A stretch of 64,000 bases of DNA from Phoebastria nigripes (GCA_035582835.1 JAYKAV010003143.1:2182065-2246064), one strand, 5' to 3'; shown: positions 33,476 through 48,386, counted from the stretch's first letter. Notes: generated by a model not told the origin, from the sequence alone. Numbers and translations are program-made.

Positions 33476-36400
33476 TTTATGGCACGCTGAATTCCTCAAC
33501 CTGACACAAAGCCAGGCTCCAGTTCACATGCCTCTCTTACATGCTAATCAAGAAGGTTAATTCATGACAGGTGAGGATTGCTGTGGCTTTCTATTTGTTA
33601 AGTAAGATGAAGAAATGACTTAATGTGGCACCTATCTTGTGGATGGCTGCACAGTTTTGGGGACAATGTCCTGCTAATACGACATGTGCAATGTCACTGC
33701 TTTGTTCACAAAGGTGCATTATAAAAATCACTCAAGACAACTTTGAGTAGTCAACCTTTTCCTCAAATCAAGCTGTCTATCTTTGGGGACTGACTCTTTC
33801 TGTTGAAGAGTGAGTCCTTGAGCCTTCAAACTGCATTGTCTCAGTATAAAACCTTTTATTGTCATAGAATTAGGGTAGTTAATACTGTCAGCTTTGTGCC
33901 TTTCTGCCCAACTGCATTCACACCAAAATAAAATGTAAAACTGTAGTAGCAGGAAATAACTGTGCGTACACACTGACCAGTTATTCTCCCAAGATACGGT
34001 ATGCTTTTAGTATAAGGAAATTCTACATAATTTATAAAATGATAATGATAAAGCGGAGGAAATTTCCAAAGTTATCTGAACCACAGGTTCTGTAGCAAGA
34101 AAACATGTTTTGGAGCACAGGTGGCTTTGGGGTTTTGTTTGGGGTCCAAAAAATCTTGGGTCTGTTAAATCTCATCATTTACTGCTGCTACTGTGATTAT
34201 GAAAGATGATGATTTCTATCTTATTGGGACTTTTTCAATATCTTTCAGTTTTAATATCTAGTTTTCTATGCACACAGTCAAGAAACAACTAGAACCTTGT
34301 TTCTTTTCAGTAATTTCCCTATCAATTAGTGTGATTTCAATAAGAAATGATGTAAATGATATATTCACTTAGATTGGGGGTAGGTAAATTTACCTGTTAA
34401 GATAACAGTCTGTTTTGGTACTTGGTTTTCTTGGAGAAGGGAAAGAAAGAGTTTGAGGCGTGATGAAGTGTGAGCCTTTAAATATCGTGGAAGTGAAAGT
34501 ACAGAGCCTAGAAGACTTTCACTTTTTTCCTCACTGCTAACATGAACTGACATCCCATAGAAAGTCACTGCACTACATTTGCTGATGTGCATGATGCATT
34601 TTGCATTCAGATCTTTCAAAATCCCAAAGAGCAGAAAAATTATACGTGGCAGTACTGCCCATTATTGGCAAAGAAATAGAGCAAATCAAATACAGATATT
34701 ACATATGTATATTGCGAGTACAGCAATATATTGCCAGAATCCCTTCAAAATAAGAAAGAAAACAATCTCCACAGGCCGTATGCAGAACAGAAAACGCAGG
34801 CTGAAATTAGAGCTAAACACTATGTAGCCACTGAGCTTACCTAAAGTCCCAGTGATCTTGCTGTTGGTGAGGCCACTGAGGAGGGAACAGGAGAAAATCC
34901 TCACATGGATTTTTTGGGCCATTCCATTAAGGCCTCTGAAAAGCCAGACAAAATCCAGAAGAATGGCAGGTTGGAAACCACAACTGTTCCCCCACGGGTA
35001 ACATGCTCTACTTGGCAAAGCAACAACAGCTGCACAAGCAGGAAAGGGAATGGCTCTGCTACAAAGGAGCAAAGCCCCTCAGGTCATTTTGAAGAATAGA
35101 CGTGGGTGAGATCCTTGGACAATCGCACAAAGAAGCAATGACACTTGCCTGTCACCAGATAAGCAAAAGACAAGCTGCAGTTGGAAAGGTTATGGGAGTT
35201 AGCTGGAGACCCAAGAAAAGAGTAAAAAGAACTAGCATGTAGCGCCAGACCAACAGGCGGCCTGGCCTCCCTTCGTCTGAGACAGGAGACCATGGCCAGG
35301 ACCACAGGGAGGCAGAGGCTGGTGGGAGGAAAGGTCCTCACAGGAGGCATCAAGAAGGAAGCTCATGCCTGCAGCAAGAATGCCATGTGTGGCAGAAGCA
35401 CCTATAACCAGGTCTGCCTCCAGTTCTGGTTTAGTGCTATTACAGGAACAAAGTCCTGTTAGGCCACTACCCAGCTTATGCTATATGAGAGAACATCGCC
35501 TACCCTAACCACCCCTCGGATGTTTCCCATGCCAACATTTTTTGCACAGATCTCTTAAATTTGGCAGAAGCAGCCCTTTACCACGCATAGGGATTTTCCA
35601 CGCTGGGGGAATTCCTCCCCGGACAGAGAAGAGATTTTTGCCTGGCTGTTTGCTGCTACAGAGGCCTTAACTAGCTTGCAGAGACACATTTTAATGATGA
35701 ACTGGGCCCAAGGATTTGTGGATTCATGACAGATATTTTCAGTTTTACTTCAGTGATACCTAGCATTGACACTTTTTAATTTAACACACAAGACATAGCT
35801 CTGGCATCCACTAGGCACTCGTTCATTCATAAGAAGAAACGGTCAGTACCCCTTCAGAAAGAAACAGCAGCATAACCACTGCTCCTCCTGCACCGTGGAT
35901 GGTAGCAGAAGGCTGCATCTTGGGCGTGTTGCAGTGGCACGTGAGCAGCCAGGCAGATGCAGCACGTTGCTTACCCATCCGTTCCAAACACGGAAGGATA
36001 AGACTTTTTGTCAGAGGGATTAGAGTTTAAACATCTGGAAGTTAAACATTTCCTTACTCAGTTAAATCTATCAGTTTTGTTTAGTTACATTCCCTCCTCA
36101 GCAGCCTCATCCAGTTGACTGCCACATCACATGTTCCAGCTGTTGCCTGAGCCCACGATCCCTGTACCGCTTCTCACCCGCATGAAAAAAACCCAGCCCA
36201 CCTCCCAAAAGACACTATAACCTCCTGGCACTGCAACCCTGACACAAATAACTTAAAAACTTAAATGGGAGACAACACATTCAACTGAAGCCAGCAGGTC
36301 TCAGCTGGTGAATGGACCTACACGAAAGTAACGAGGAACAACACGTTTGCTGCAGGAGAAATAGCCAATGGTAACCTATTAGTAGTGTGTATGGGTGCTA

Positions 36401-37864
36401 TTATAGCCTCTGAGGTGCAATACATCTCTGAGTTCAAAATACAAGACCAGTAAACCCTAATGATGTTCTAGAACTCCATAACTTTCATCATTTTAATGAT
36501 TGGCGGGGGGGGGGGGGAGGGGGATGGACACATTCATTTTCTTTTGTCTGGAGCAGAGGTAGGAACTTATAGAAAGGGATGACCCAGAAGAACACCTATG
36601 GCAAGACTTGTATCCGGATTAAGAAATGCAGCTAGGATCTCTTATTATATAGATACATATTTCTGCTCTATTAGAAATTCAGACACATGGTGAGTGGGAA
36701 ATTAAATCTGACTTACCTATTTCCACTGACTCTACATGTAAAACAAAAAGGCAAAGACTGTGTGGGGGAAAAAGAATCAGGGTGCTAACATACCTGCTAT
36801 TGGCATGGAAAGATGCACATATTTCAAGTTCTGATGTTTGGAAAAATAAGGGTTTATTTTGAAGTCATCGCCCTAAGGAACTAATAATTACTGTCACTGA
36901 CATGATTTATGTAACCTCACTAAAGTAGTTTAGATGCATGCATGTTTAGGAACTTGTGTGGTTTAAAAGAGAGAAAACTACATACTTAAGTATTAGAGCC
37001 TTTACAACAATAGCAAAACCTTGACTTTCATTTTGCAAGACAATTATTCTGGAAACAGTTATACCTTTATGACCAAAAGGTATCATAATAGCCTCACTTT
37101 AATTTTAAAGTCCTTGTATTGTTCCAGTATGTGTCATGCAGGAGCATTTTTGGACAACGGAAAAGACTGTGGGCAGGTCATACCTAATTTGTACTGAATA
37201 CTCACAAAGGAAACGTGACAGAATCTATCAAACTGATGTATGACTTCTTTGCCATGAGTCAGATACATTTTTACCTCCATGCTTGTATTCCATTCCTCCC
37301 ACTGGTAAGAAAAAAAAATTTCTCCATTTGTGCATGGAAATAGGCATTAGTTCCACCCTTGACTCATACCTTGCTTTCATGACTCCTTCCAGCTGAACAG
37401 TCTGAAGGTGCACACAACAAAGCCTAACTAATTGCAAAGATTCACTTTGCCAGAGGAGCTCAGTCCAACACTTACCCAACATAGTTTGCATCATTCCCTT
37501 GCTATAGATACTGCTCTTCCCTCCTACACAATAATGTTCTCCCATCAAGCTTTTGTTTTTGTAGCTGTGTTATCTTCCTCACTGGAAGATCTGATATAGC
37601 ATGAAGAACTCTCATTTCACATACTACTAGACAGTCCTGGCAGAATCAGAGGCTTTTTTCTTTCACCGAGAAGCTTTTGAACACTTCTCCTTCCCAGTCA
37701 ATCTGGTTCTCAGGCAAACTCTAGCAGTTGCAGGGCTAAATGCATATATGCTTCCTCTCAGCTAACATGCCATATAGTCTAGAAAAATTGCATTCCCCAA
37801 GTTGTGAGTTCAATACAAACAAGTGGTCTGGCTACCCATGAGAGTGAGAAAAGCTTGATTCTCC
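33476..37864. other. Unique non-coding DNA
   Basis: No gene is recognised. A GGTTAATTCATG at about 33555-33566 may be a weak fourth echo of the preceding array. A G-run patch is at 36505-36523. Open frames reach 128 codons (34686-35072, minus) without a domain. Confidence 0.55.
36505..36523 (+). repeat. G-rich run
   Basis: G13, A, G5. Such runs can form G-quadruplex structures and are error-prone in sequencing. Confidence 0.85.
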
Positions 37865-37935
37865 ATCTTCTGCCCAGTTCTGAGCCAGGACTTGAACCTA
37901 CCTCTCTAGAAGGTGCCTGATTCTAAAATCTGTTT
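37865..37935 (-). repeat. Possible tRNA-derived SINE fossil with B-box
   Basis: On the minus strand the segment contains GGTTCAAGTCC (37898-37888), an exact fit to the RNA polymerase III B-box consensus. It is preceded by a tRNA-like TTAGAATCAGGCACC and followed by TGGCTCAGAACTG. The whole resembles the tRNA-like half of MIR-type or related amniote SINEs ('ggttagagcactcacctggga...gggttcaagtcc' from memory). Too decayed to name a subfamily. Confidence 0.45.
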
Positions 37936-40900
37936 CTTCTCCTATTATCATTCTGCTTTGTACAAATATGCCAATATTCAATGGATACCCATATACCGCA
38001 TGAATACCTTAATGGTGATATTAGTCTCTCTTACTCTCTCCCTTTGGCCTAATCCCGTATCTTTTTCCTGGGCATCTCTTACTACCTTTTCTGTCAGCAA
38101 GTTATTTTACTTGCGCCTGGATCCACCCAGATCCGAGCCTCAAGTTGATAAGAAGCCTGGATACCCGACTTAGAGCTGCAGGTTCCACGGGGTAGCAGGA
38201 CACCCAAAACTTGGGCTGCTCAACTGCCTCTCTCTGCCTGTGCTGTAGCTTAATTTCCTTCCTGCCTGCCCCCCCTCCCCGCCCTTTCTAGCAGAGAAGG
38301 AATGACCTGTAATATACCTCCAGGAAGAAAATAGGTGAAATTAATGGTTGCAACTGGCTTTTTTGTTAACTACAGTCCCATAAATGCAAAAGGGCTATTT
38401 CAGCAACTGGTATATAGTTGGAACCCAAGACTTCCTTTCACAAATACCAAACAAAAAATAAAAGAAGCTTTTATGCTTGCTGAAAAGAAAATCAAAACAA
38501 TATTATAAAAATAAAATTTTAAAAAAGAATGCCTTACCACATCTTCTGACATTGTTTAATGAGGGGTTTTGTACTGACTATGTTTAGTAAAGGGGGCTTC
38601 TCTGAATGGCATTTGGAAAGAATGTAGCTAAGACCTGGGCGGGGTGTGGGTGGCCTCCCTGAAGATATTTTCCTTCTCTATTCACGTAGCTACTCTGTGA
38701 TCTTCCTTCCTGTAACTTAATCACTAAACTAACATCAGAGACTCCTCCCACTCTATCCCAATGCATCACAGGGTTGACCCTTCCAGAAGACATTACCAGC
38801 CAAATTACATTTTTCCTTTTCATGTTCATTACCAGTACAATCAAGGGGGTGGGCAGGTCTGCACTTAAAACAAACTGGTAAAGTCAGGCTTTCAGCCAAG
38901 ACGTGTTTGCACATAGGTGCCACTGGGAACTTCCATGCTGGGGCCTCTGTTTCATTTTTTCCAAAGGAAGTACTTGAGAGAAGGTAAGTAAGGAAGAGTT
39001 GCATTCAGTTAACCAAATAAACACTGAAGGAAAATGACAGAGCCTGAGGGATAGAAAAAGGGAAGTGATTTGAGGATATGACACTTCTACTTTTTTCACA
39101 CCTTCTTCTTGCATGTGACAAAAGCTAACTTAATGGAGATCAAAAGTTATGGTCATCTGTTGGCTCTTTGGTAACTGGTACAAAATAAGTCATTGACTAT
39201 AGTCACCTTTGGACACTTAGCTACATAACAAAAAAATCACCACTTTAATTGGCACGAATAGCAATCTCATCAGCAGTTTTACTAAAAAGATTAAGGACTG
39301 GCCAGCCTTCAACACTGGACTCCTGTTAGCTGCAGTCCTCACAATGCTGATGGAGCAGCATGAAGCATTTGCTTTCCTAGTGCCCATGCTGTGCCTGTCC
39401 CACAGCTAAGTTTCAGACGCCAGACAGAAGCGTAGACATCATGCCTCCAGCTGCCTTCTGATACGATTTCTCTCTTGCTTTCCTGTACTCGTCGTTCCGT
39501 GTCTTTTACATTCTTATTACTATCCACATTTCTGGAGTGACACTAGTGCCACAGCTGCTACAAGCTTTTCCCTTTACAAGGACAGAGTCCACAAGCTACT
39601 ATTTCCCTGCTACTGTACTGGAAAGGGAAGTTGAATGTATTCAGTCCTTTTCAGCTAACCCAAGACAGCACTTTACGGTGTTTCAGGAACAGGAGTGTGC
39701 TTTTGAGGTGAATCTCTCCCTCTTTGCTACTTAACTGCACCTTGGTTTATATTGCAAGGCTGTCTCAAGGCTTGCAACCTGGCTCCTTTTGGTGGAAGGT
39801 AAAGAGAGAGAGATGCTCCAAGTATACACCTAGTGTGCTTCAGTTGCTAATGAACATTCATTTCCTAAGACCTGACTAGAACTAGTCTACAGTTCATGAA
39901 GCTGATTCAAGGAAGATGAAACCAGGGAAGATGCACTCCAGGAATGCACCTAACACAATCCACAGATAATGGGCACTCACTCCAGACTAGAGCTAGTCCA
40001 AGATGAATCCCCCTACAATGCACGGATTGTGTAGATGTCTGCATCCCACGCACCATTTCAGTTTACACATGTTCCTACCAGGACACATAACACAGTCAGG
40101 ATCTGTGGCACAGGGCACTGCTTGGTATCCGGTCTCTCTAGCCCCACTTTAGAAGATCCATGAAGTGGGACACTGTAACAGTTCACTTGAAAGTGACTCC
40201 TGTCTGCTTCTGTCTCCAACCAGCTAGGCACTCTGGCCTGATTTTACAATTATCATTTTACAATGCTCAATTATTAGCCAAAGAAATGAGCAGGGGTAAA
40301 GCTGAGAATGTGCTTAGCTCCCCTTGGCAACACTGAAGAGCCATATATCACAAGTAAGAGCCAGAACATTACCTCACCATCTCAACATATGTTGATGCAG
40401 GCTCTGACAACCTCTTCGAGTCCCTGTTTTTCCCTGTGTCATTATAGTTGAGTCTACTTTCCCTTTAAGCTATAGGGAGCACTTTTTGGCTAGATTCAGT
40501 TGGCGCACACTTCAGGTCAGGTGAGATGAGTGGGAAGGGAAAATACCTACTTTGAGAATCATACTAGTTGAGGCCTAATAGCCCAGTGCTCTCAAGATTT
40601 GGGTGGCTGTGCAAGTACAAACTGGCAAAAATGAACTTACCAGAAGTTCTCAAGCAGTTATGCTATCAGGTGGCAAAGGAAGAGGGATTTTGCAGACCTA
40701 AATGGTAACTCCTTAAGTATGCAAATATGGCACAAAGAAAATAAAAATTGAAGACTGCTATAAAAGCTCTGATCAAAGGTCCATCATGTGTAATATCACA
40801 TCTATGACAGTAATCAGTAACATATATTAACAGCAAAATATGAGAACTAGAAAAGTAACGGCACTTTCCTGGTATCCTCTCCCAGCCCTAAATGAGCTAC

Positions 40901-41628
40901 AGGTCAGGGTCTTCAAGCCAGAAACAAAACGTTAAATGGTTTTTTCCTCCCATTAATTTGTTCAATTGGTGGGGGTTTTTGAACTGATATTGCAGAAGGT
41001 CATACATTGCCATTGGCAAAAATCAGAAATAATCCCTTAAGTCCTGACTTGCAGTCACACTGTCTTTCCTTATCTTGGAATATTTTACTATGTCCCCCCA
41101 AAAAAATAATTAGACAGTCAAATTAGATATTGTTAGTTCATTTGTGGTTAGTAACCAACAAATGGAAGCATGTAAAAAGGTGTTTTGCGTTCAGGGTGAT
41201 ATATTTCTTCTCTGTTCATCTAACCACCAAATAACATTTCCACACCTTAGGCCTCATATTATTAACATAAGATAGTTATTGAGCCTATAAATTGCCTGAT
41301 TTTTTCTAGTGGTTGGCTAGGTACATTGTGTTTCACTAGCTTAATGACTTTGGGATTTTAACTTTGACATCCATAAGCAAGTCATGGGTGCCCAGATCCT
41401 ATAAAACAGCATGAATGTTTGTATATTTAAGCAAACAGATTTCCAACATGGATTTTAAATCACTGTGTGTGATCTGCCTGTCCAAGCGTATATTCTGGAT
41501 CCTATTTTCTGCTTTCCTGCCACTGCAATGCCCAGAAGAGCATCAGGAATGTAGAGAACATTGCTCTTTGACCTTGTGTTAGATGTTTGTGACCAAAAAT
41601 AGAAGAAAGAGAGCTCTGTGCTGTGTAG
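37936..41628. other. Unique non-coding DNA
   Basis: No gene is seen. Minor C-rich (38269-38285) and A-rich patches occur. Open frames do not exceed about 86 codons and carry no recognisable domain. Confidence 0.6.
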
Positions 41629-41744
41629 TTTTTGGTTTGTTTGTTTGTTTGTTTATTGGGGTTTTGGGGGGGGGGGTTTGTGGTGTTGGTTTTTTGGTTT
41701 TTTGGGGGTTTTTTTGGTTTTTGTTTGTTTTTGTTTTTTTTTTT
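41629..41744 (-). repeat. G/T low-complexity tract ending in T-run
   Basis: GTTTGTTTGTTTGTTTATTG runs into a G-run, then GGTTTTTTGG and GTTTTTGTTTG units and a final poly-T. On the minus strand this is poly-A followed by A/C sequence, the same architecture as the plus-strand tracts. Confidence 0.9.
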
Positions 41745-44700
41745 AATTGTCTTAAATATTTTATAGATCAATGCTATTAAAATGAACTCTGCCACTCATA
41801 ACCATGACGTTATTTTGCTGTGTGTCTGCTTTTTATTAATGCGCAGACATAACACTTGCATAAAACATAGTCCTTAAAAGCACTGTATGGCCTTAATTTT
41901 TATTCCAAGAAGAGGCTCCTCAGCATCTTGCAGAGATGCTATCAAAAGTTAAGTGTTGGAAATCTTATCCCTGTCTTGCAGATGACCAGACTATGTGCTT
42001 CTGAAATCTTCCTACTGTTTACAGTGGCATCTGCAAGGAGTAGAATTAAAATGCTTCCAGTTTGCTCAACTACACTATGTCACCATATCGATGAAAGCCC
42101 AAAAGCCTATTTTAGGAATTTATCCTGCTTGTTCAATCATGTGCTCCTAAGGCTGCAGCTAACATACACCCTACAAGTTATTCAGGTCACAAAAACATTT
42201 AGAAAAGACAATTCAACATCTTGTCTTAGCAACACGTCAAGTTCTCCACTGTGAAAGGCCTGTGTGGATACAGCTAATGTTGGCTCACCTTGGCAAGTTT
42301 CTTCTTTAGTATGTGGTATATGGAATTAGGGCAGTGATACATGTAAGGTCGACTGTGGTTTCTAAAGGTAGGAGGAGTAGGTGAAGCTTGCTACTGACAA
42401 GAGTAAGTATGGTTCTACTGATGCAAAGTCCTTGGGGGTTCTGGCTCAAATAAGTATTTTTCCTCCCTTTCCTAGGGTTCCTTCCAGGAAATAAAAGTTC
42501 TGCCTTGGAATTAGGTAAGGAAGTCAGAAGAGAAAAAGAATAATGAAAAAGGGGCAGAGCAATAGGGAAGGCAGCCAACACACTTGGTAATAACGAATAG
42601 AGTTGGGTAATTATTCAGTTATTTTTCCAGAGAGTATTCATTTTCCCCAGAATGGCGAAAGTAACTCAGGCTATCCAAAAACCATGTGACCAACTTGTTT
42701 CTGAACTTATCAAATATTTTCAGCTGTTTGGGAGAATGAAAGGCTAGATTAACACAACAGTTCTTGCTCCCTCCTTTCCTTTTGTTCACTTAAACTTGGG
42801 TTTCTCAAAATTTTCTTTCCTTCCTCTGCCCAAGGGAACCCAAATTAGGACACTCACCTTGTGGTGCATAAATTTCTGTCTATGAATATTTTCAGTCCAT
42901 CTTGATGAAGCTGATACACTTTCTAAAGCTGAGACACAGCAAAATGAGTCAAAAGGCTTTCTAACTCTCGCTTTGGGTAATCATCTGGGGATGACATATC
43001 ACTGTCACAGGCCTTGTTTCAGCAGATGGTCTCCCACTGAAGTAAAATCAAAGAAGAGCAGAGCTTAAGAGCAGCCTGGTAGTGAGCACATTAGCCCTTG
43101 GAGAAATGGGGGTAACAACCTGCACCAGTCTGGCAGAGGAGGAGTCACGCCTGGACCTCCCACAGTTCAGGTGAATGATCCAAATCCCTCCACAGTCACA
43201 ACAGAACTCTTATGAATCCAGTCCTTCATTTCATTTTCAAGTGCCCAAAGCACTTGTGGGGGGGAAGGAGAAGGGGAAGACTGGCACGCATACACATTTC
43301 AGATAAAAGAGGGAGAGAAGAATATCCAGCTGCTTGCTCCACACAGAACTTCGTCAATGTGACAGCTAAAAATATTAAGCCCCCATGTTCTGAATCCTTA
43401 CACAGAGGTCAGCTGCATCTCCTCAAAATATCTGCCAAACTTTAAACTACATCTGCATCATCAGAAAAACACAGTAAGTGCTCAGAATAACAGTTGCCAG
43501 GTAAAAAAAAAAAAATCATTTTGTTGAAGATCCTGAAGTTTAGTTTCATTCTGATTAGGAACAAAAAAATCCATAAAAAGAAATTCTAGGGACAAAAAAA
43601 GTTTAACTCAAAACACATTATGGTTCCCCGCCCCCTCCCCCCCCCCGCCTAAACACCACAAAGTACAGATTCCACATTTCAAAAGTATTCTGAAATGACT
43701 ATATCAAAATTTTGCCTCCTAATGATAAAAAGCCACTTCAGCCTTCCTCTTTTTCTTCAGAACACTTCAATGGAAACAGTTTCACAACCTGCCTCCATTT
43801 CACTGAAACTGAATTTTCTGTGAGAACCCAAATGATCCTAAAAGGCAAAACAAGTGAAAAAGACCATGTAAGCTGTATTTCTAAGTTGCAAAGCCACCTG
43901 TCAGTAACAGTAGGATCTACTGAGGAAAGTTGTTTGCTGAATATTCTGGCAACCTTGCTTCTGCACAGTCTTGGAATGTAGTCCTTTATAGCTGCTGTGT
44001 ATGTAAGGAAAGTATGTGGTTATTCTGTAGACCTTAGCTAAACAGAAGCACCAGTGGGGAAGGAAAAAGACAGCGAATGCTTGGGGCAAAGACAAAATGA
44101 TCTCTACACAATCACTTTCCACAATTGTTTTAGCAAATGAATTTACTCAAAGGCATGTGGTAGGAAAGGAACCTTTTATACAAATATTTTTACATGTTAG
44201 CCAAATTGAATTAAAACATTCACCTCAAAATTGGGACTTTAATCATTGAGTTACACTCAGATAATCAAGACGTTGATATGATACCACAGGGTGCAGAGCC
44301 ACAGATTTCATAGCCTCAAAACCTTGGAATTCACAGATATTTTAGCCTGAGAAGACACTGAAGATTTCTTGAACAACATACATCATAAAGATGATTCTCC
44401 TAGATCACTTCCTAAATTGGTTTGAAAAATAAATGTGTGAAAACTGTAACTCACACATAGCTCGTATTCTGAATCATAATCCTCCTCTCCTGAACTATTT
44501 GTTCACCAAACATTACTTTAACTCCATACCTAAGAGAACACCAACCAAAACAACAACAAAAGAGGGAGAGGAACAGTAAAAACAAATATTCTCAAACTAG
44601 GAAATGCCAAATCTTTGTGAGTAATTCCACCTGCTGAACTCCTTCACAGGCAGCCTCACTATTTCTGAAGGAAGCCTGTATTTTCCTAAAAATAGTAAGA

Positions 44701-47700
44701 AAAAAAGCAGGATTTGTTTTAACCACAGGGGTATTGGGTAAGATTTGAGATTAGACGCTTTATAAGTAAAGGACATAGGAGTACCAAAGCAAGGTATCTG
44801 CAAGAATATGCTACATGGTAAGACTTGTACCATTTATACCAGGTTTCAATTCGCCCCAAGCATCTCATCTCTGCTTATGTATGTAACAGATCAATTGTTT
44901 GGATAATCCTTAGCACCCTTTGCAATCTTGTNCTGGAGTCTCTGATCTAAATCTCTCCAGGAGGAGCAGCTCTATAGATCATACTTCCTACAAAGCCTCT
45001 TACACTGAAGATGCAGCCTTTATGGAGCTCAGCCAGGCAGAATGGATTTCCTGGAGCCCAAGAAAAGATGATACTATATAGATAAATCTGCTCACCAATG
45101 GATCTTGGAGGGATCCTAGATGGAAAGATAGCACCCAAAATATAGGGTGGAAATTTCAAATTTTCTTGCACAGATCAGTTTATCATAAACTCAAGTTCGC
45201 ATGGTGTTTCAGCTAGGGCATTCATCACTACATTATAGAGCTTGTCTCTAAATGGTTTATGCTCATATGAAAATTGAAAACTGCTTTTTTCCAGGAAACT
45301 CACTCATATTCACATCTGCGTAACTGTTTCATGCCCATCCCACCAGCTCTTGTTTTGTAAAGTATAATTCCATACATTAGGGCTCAACTTCTTATACACT
45401 GATGACTGCTATTTGACCAGAGAGAAGAGCGCAGTCCTGTGCTTAACGTTATTCACAAAACTTGCAAGAAGTCAAGCAGTTAATCCAGCAAGGGGCCTGT
45501 TGCTGCAGTTTTTGTGACTCATTAGGAAAGTCTGTCTGCATCTGCCTTAGTGGCCATAGATTCATGCTTGCTGTGGTGTCAGCGTGAGCCACGCTGCTAC
45601 CTCCTACTGGAGGCCCGCACTCCGTGAGGCCTATCGTTCTCTTTCCCTGATGATTTCCATGAGGAGATGCTACCTCACTTTCCCTATACTTCCCTATTTT
45701 TACTACTACTTTTTTTCGCCCAGTGGCCCTAAGGGATAGAGACTATTACTATTAGCTGACATTGAACAGCTAATCTTGAGACTTGAGTTAGTCTCAATGA
45801 AGTAAACAGAAACTGCACATGTTCCGTATCATACTCAGTAAGACAGAAAATACAAGCACCATCATTGTTAGATGAAGCTCTCAAGCGACAAGAACTCATT
45901 TCTCCCCTTATCTGCAAGAATATCTGTAAGAAAACCCACAACAAAAGGGCAGCCTATGATGTAGAGCAGTTATTGGCAGAGAGCTAGCCCGAGAGAAAGT
46001 CACACACACAGTCCCATGGAGAAGCAGGTTGATAGTTCTGCAAACCCTGTCCACAGACCGTTTCCATCTACAAATGAGAACCACCCCTGCCTGCCTTTCA
46101 TATGACAAATGCTAATGATGACATTAGGAACTAGACCCAGAAGGAGTTTACACTGTCTTTTCTGTGAAAAGACAATTTGTATGTTTTTTCATACCCAGTC
46201 TAAGAGTGACAAATGTCAGGATAACTTGTGAAATAGAAACTGGTTCTTCCTCCTCTCCAAGAATACCTTTATGGAAAAAGGGGACTTTTTACATCCACAG
46301 GTGAGTTTTGTTCTTCCCTAAATCAAAGTACTTGCTTTCCCCTCTAAGTGCATTGGACACTTCTCTTGGGACTCCCACCCCCCTGAAACATTTGTTGCAA
46401 GGACACCAGCATTTGGATTGGCTTTAAAAAATAAACATATCCTTGAATTTTGAAAAGAAAACACGAATCTTTTACCTGAAAGATTAAAACCATAAAAAGC
46501 TAAAGTTGCAGTAGTAATAGAAACAAACTTCACACTGATTCTTCTTGTAGCTTTCTCTGTTTGCAAGCTGCATGCTACCATGCCTCCTCACCTGGCTGTC
46601 CTTATTCAAGCAGCTCTCTTAAGCTTATATCGCAACTGCAAAATTCTCTTCGTACAATTTTGTTTAATTTTAATTGCAGTTTGGCCACATCCTAAAATGG
46701 CTGCAAACTCTGAAGTGGGGGACAGTGGATAGCAGCAAAGTCTGTGTGATTAGGCTGACACATAGCAATACCGCCACAATGATTTTTTTTCCCGCATCAT
46801 CGTTTCTTCCATAGTTAATAACTGAATTCTCTGCGTTCAAATAGTTTTTTCAGAAGTCCCCTCTGCTGCAAGCCCCTCTTCCCCAGAAAGTGTCATGAAC
46901 TTTCATGAGTCATTTGCCCATTAGAAAAAGAAAATTGGGTTCAAAGCTGTAAAACAGCAAGTGTCATGTCAAGAGCAAGAATTTGTAGCAGATACTGTGA
47001 CCTGACTGGTTTATTTATCAGTATCAAGTGCAACTGCTAGTCTCGGAGATAACGTTATTGAAATTCCAGCACTGCATGAACAACATGCTGCAACTTGTTT
47101 CCTAGCACAGTTTATCACTAAGTAATTCTTACAAGAAATTCAACATACTTCTGTCCAGAACTGGAGCATTTTTATTTCCTCGACTCAGAATTTAGGGTTC
47201 CAGAAGCAAAGCAAGAGTGTTTGGGTATCTGCAGGGAAAATAGCCTTTCCCATTTTTGCAAGACAGAAAATCACCATGAGTGGAACCTTTGTATCTCCAG
47301 TTTCACAAGTGCGTGGCGCAAAGAGAATCAGTAAAGATTTTCATTTAATTTGACAGAAACATTTCTGATGCTAGTAATTCACTTTTACTCTCCACAAAAT
47401 GAGCCATAATTTGCCTTTAATTCACAACTGGAACTTAAAAATTAAGCATCAAGAATTCAAACACCTTCACTTTAATTTCTCTGACAAGGGATGTTTTAGA
47501 CCATTACAGATGCTCCCAAGAAGGAGCATGTCTGCAACAGCATTTCTCCTCTCAATAACTGAAGCTCGTTAAGAAATTCGATAAAAAGCAAAGGAGAATG
47601 AAAATTAAAGTTGGGGAGAGAGAGTATCCTGGAGGGGAAGCGAGAACAAAAACATGCAAGCTTATGCTGCCAGCCGTCTGCAAAGCTGAAGGTTTCACAA

Positions 47701-48343
47701 AGAAAAAAAAGCCTCCACTGTTCCTGAATCAATGACTTCCCATTTACCAGCTAGCTGTATAGAAAGAGATTCAAAATGGCTCTCAAGGAATTCGTGCCAA
47801 CCGTGAGGTCTGTTTTCTCGGCTGTATTTTCTCTCCCTCTTTCTTTCACAGTCACAAGGATGTAAGTATTTATCAGTCCTGTACCCCTGCCAGCATACAC
47901 TGGAACGAGTCAAAGGGACCTGGCACTGAATCACAGGGATTTGTGTTGCTAATAAATACAGCAGGCCCCATCCATTGTTGATTAATTTTGACTGAAATCT
48001 AAACACCAAACAACAAACACTCTTCTGAACTGCTTTGGTACCCATTAGTTTGATGTGTTTATTAGACAAGACTGTATTCTTTCAAGTTTATTAACAACAG
48101 ATTAGAGTATCTGCAAACAAATATAGGAGTTTTATTATTTAAAGGTGTGGGCACCATACACTAACACTTTTAGGATTTGACAATAAATCAAAACAAAAAT
48201 CCCATATCAAATTGTACTTAGGGTGAAAAAAAAAAAAAAAACAACCTAGTTAATGTTGAAGAGCAGCACAGTGCCAGCCCTTCACATTTTCAGAAGTTTC
48301 AGCTCAGAAGATGCAGAATGACACCTCTGGAGTAGCACAAAAA

Positions 48344-48345
<2 letters not shown>
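41745..48345. other. Unique non-coding DNA
   Basis: No gene is recognised over 6.6 kb. Small features are a CAAGTGC/GCACTTG inverted repeat at 43238-43256 (NKX2-like half-sites), an A-run at 43503-43515, a C-rich patch at 43626-43649, an N at 44932 and an A-run at 48226-48241. Open frames reach 124 codons (47695-48069, minus) without a domain. Confidence 0.55.

Positions 48346-48385
<40 letters not shown>
48346..48385 (+). repeat. 40-base poly-A run
   Basis: A40 is the longest homopolymer in the window. It sits 105 bases after another A-run (48226-48241). No retroposon body is recognised upstream. Confidence 0.9.

Positions 48386-48386
<1 letters not shown>

Noticed and set aside
44300..44420. 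Possible relic of an ancient LINE 3' end (TTTCATAGCCTCAAAACCTT)
   Set aside because: Similarity limited to a few scattered words.
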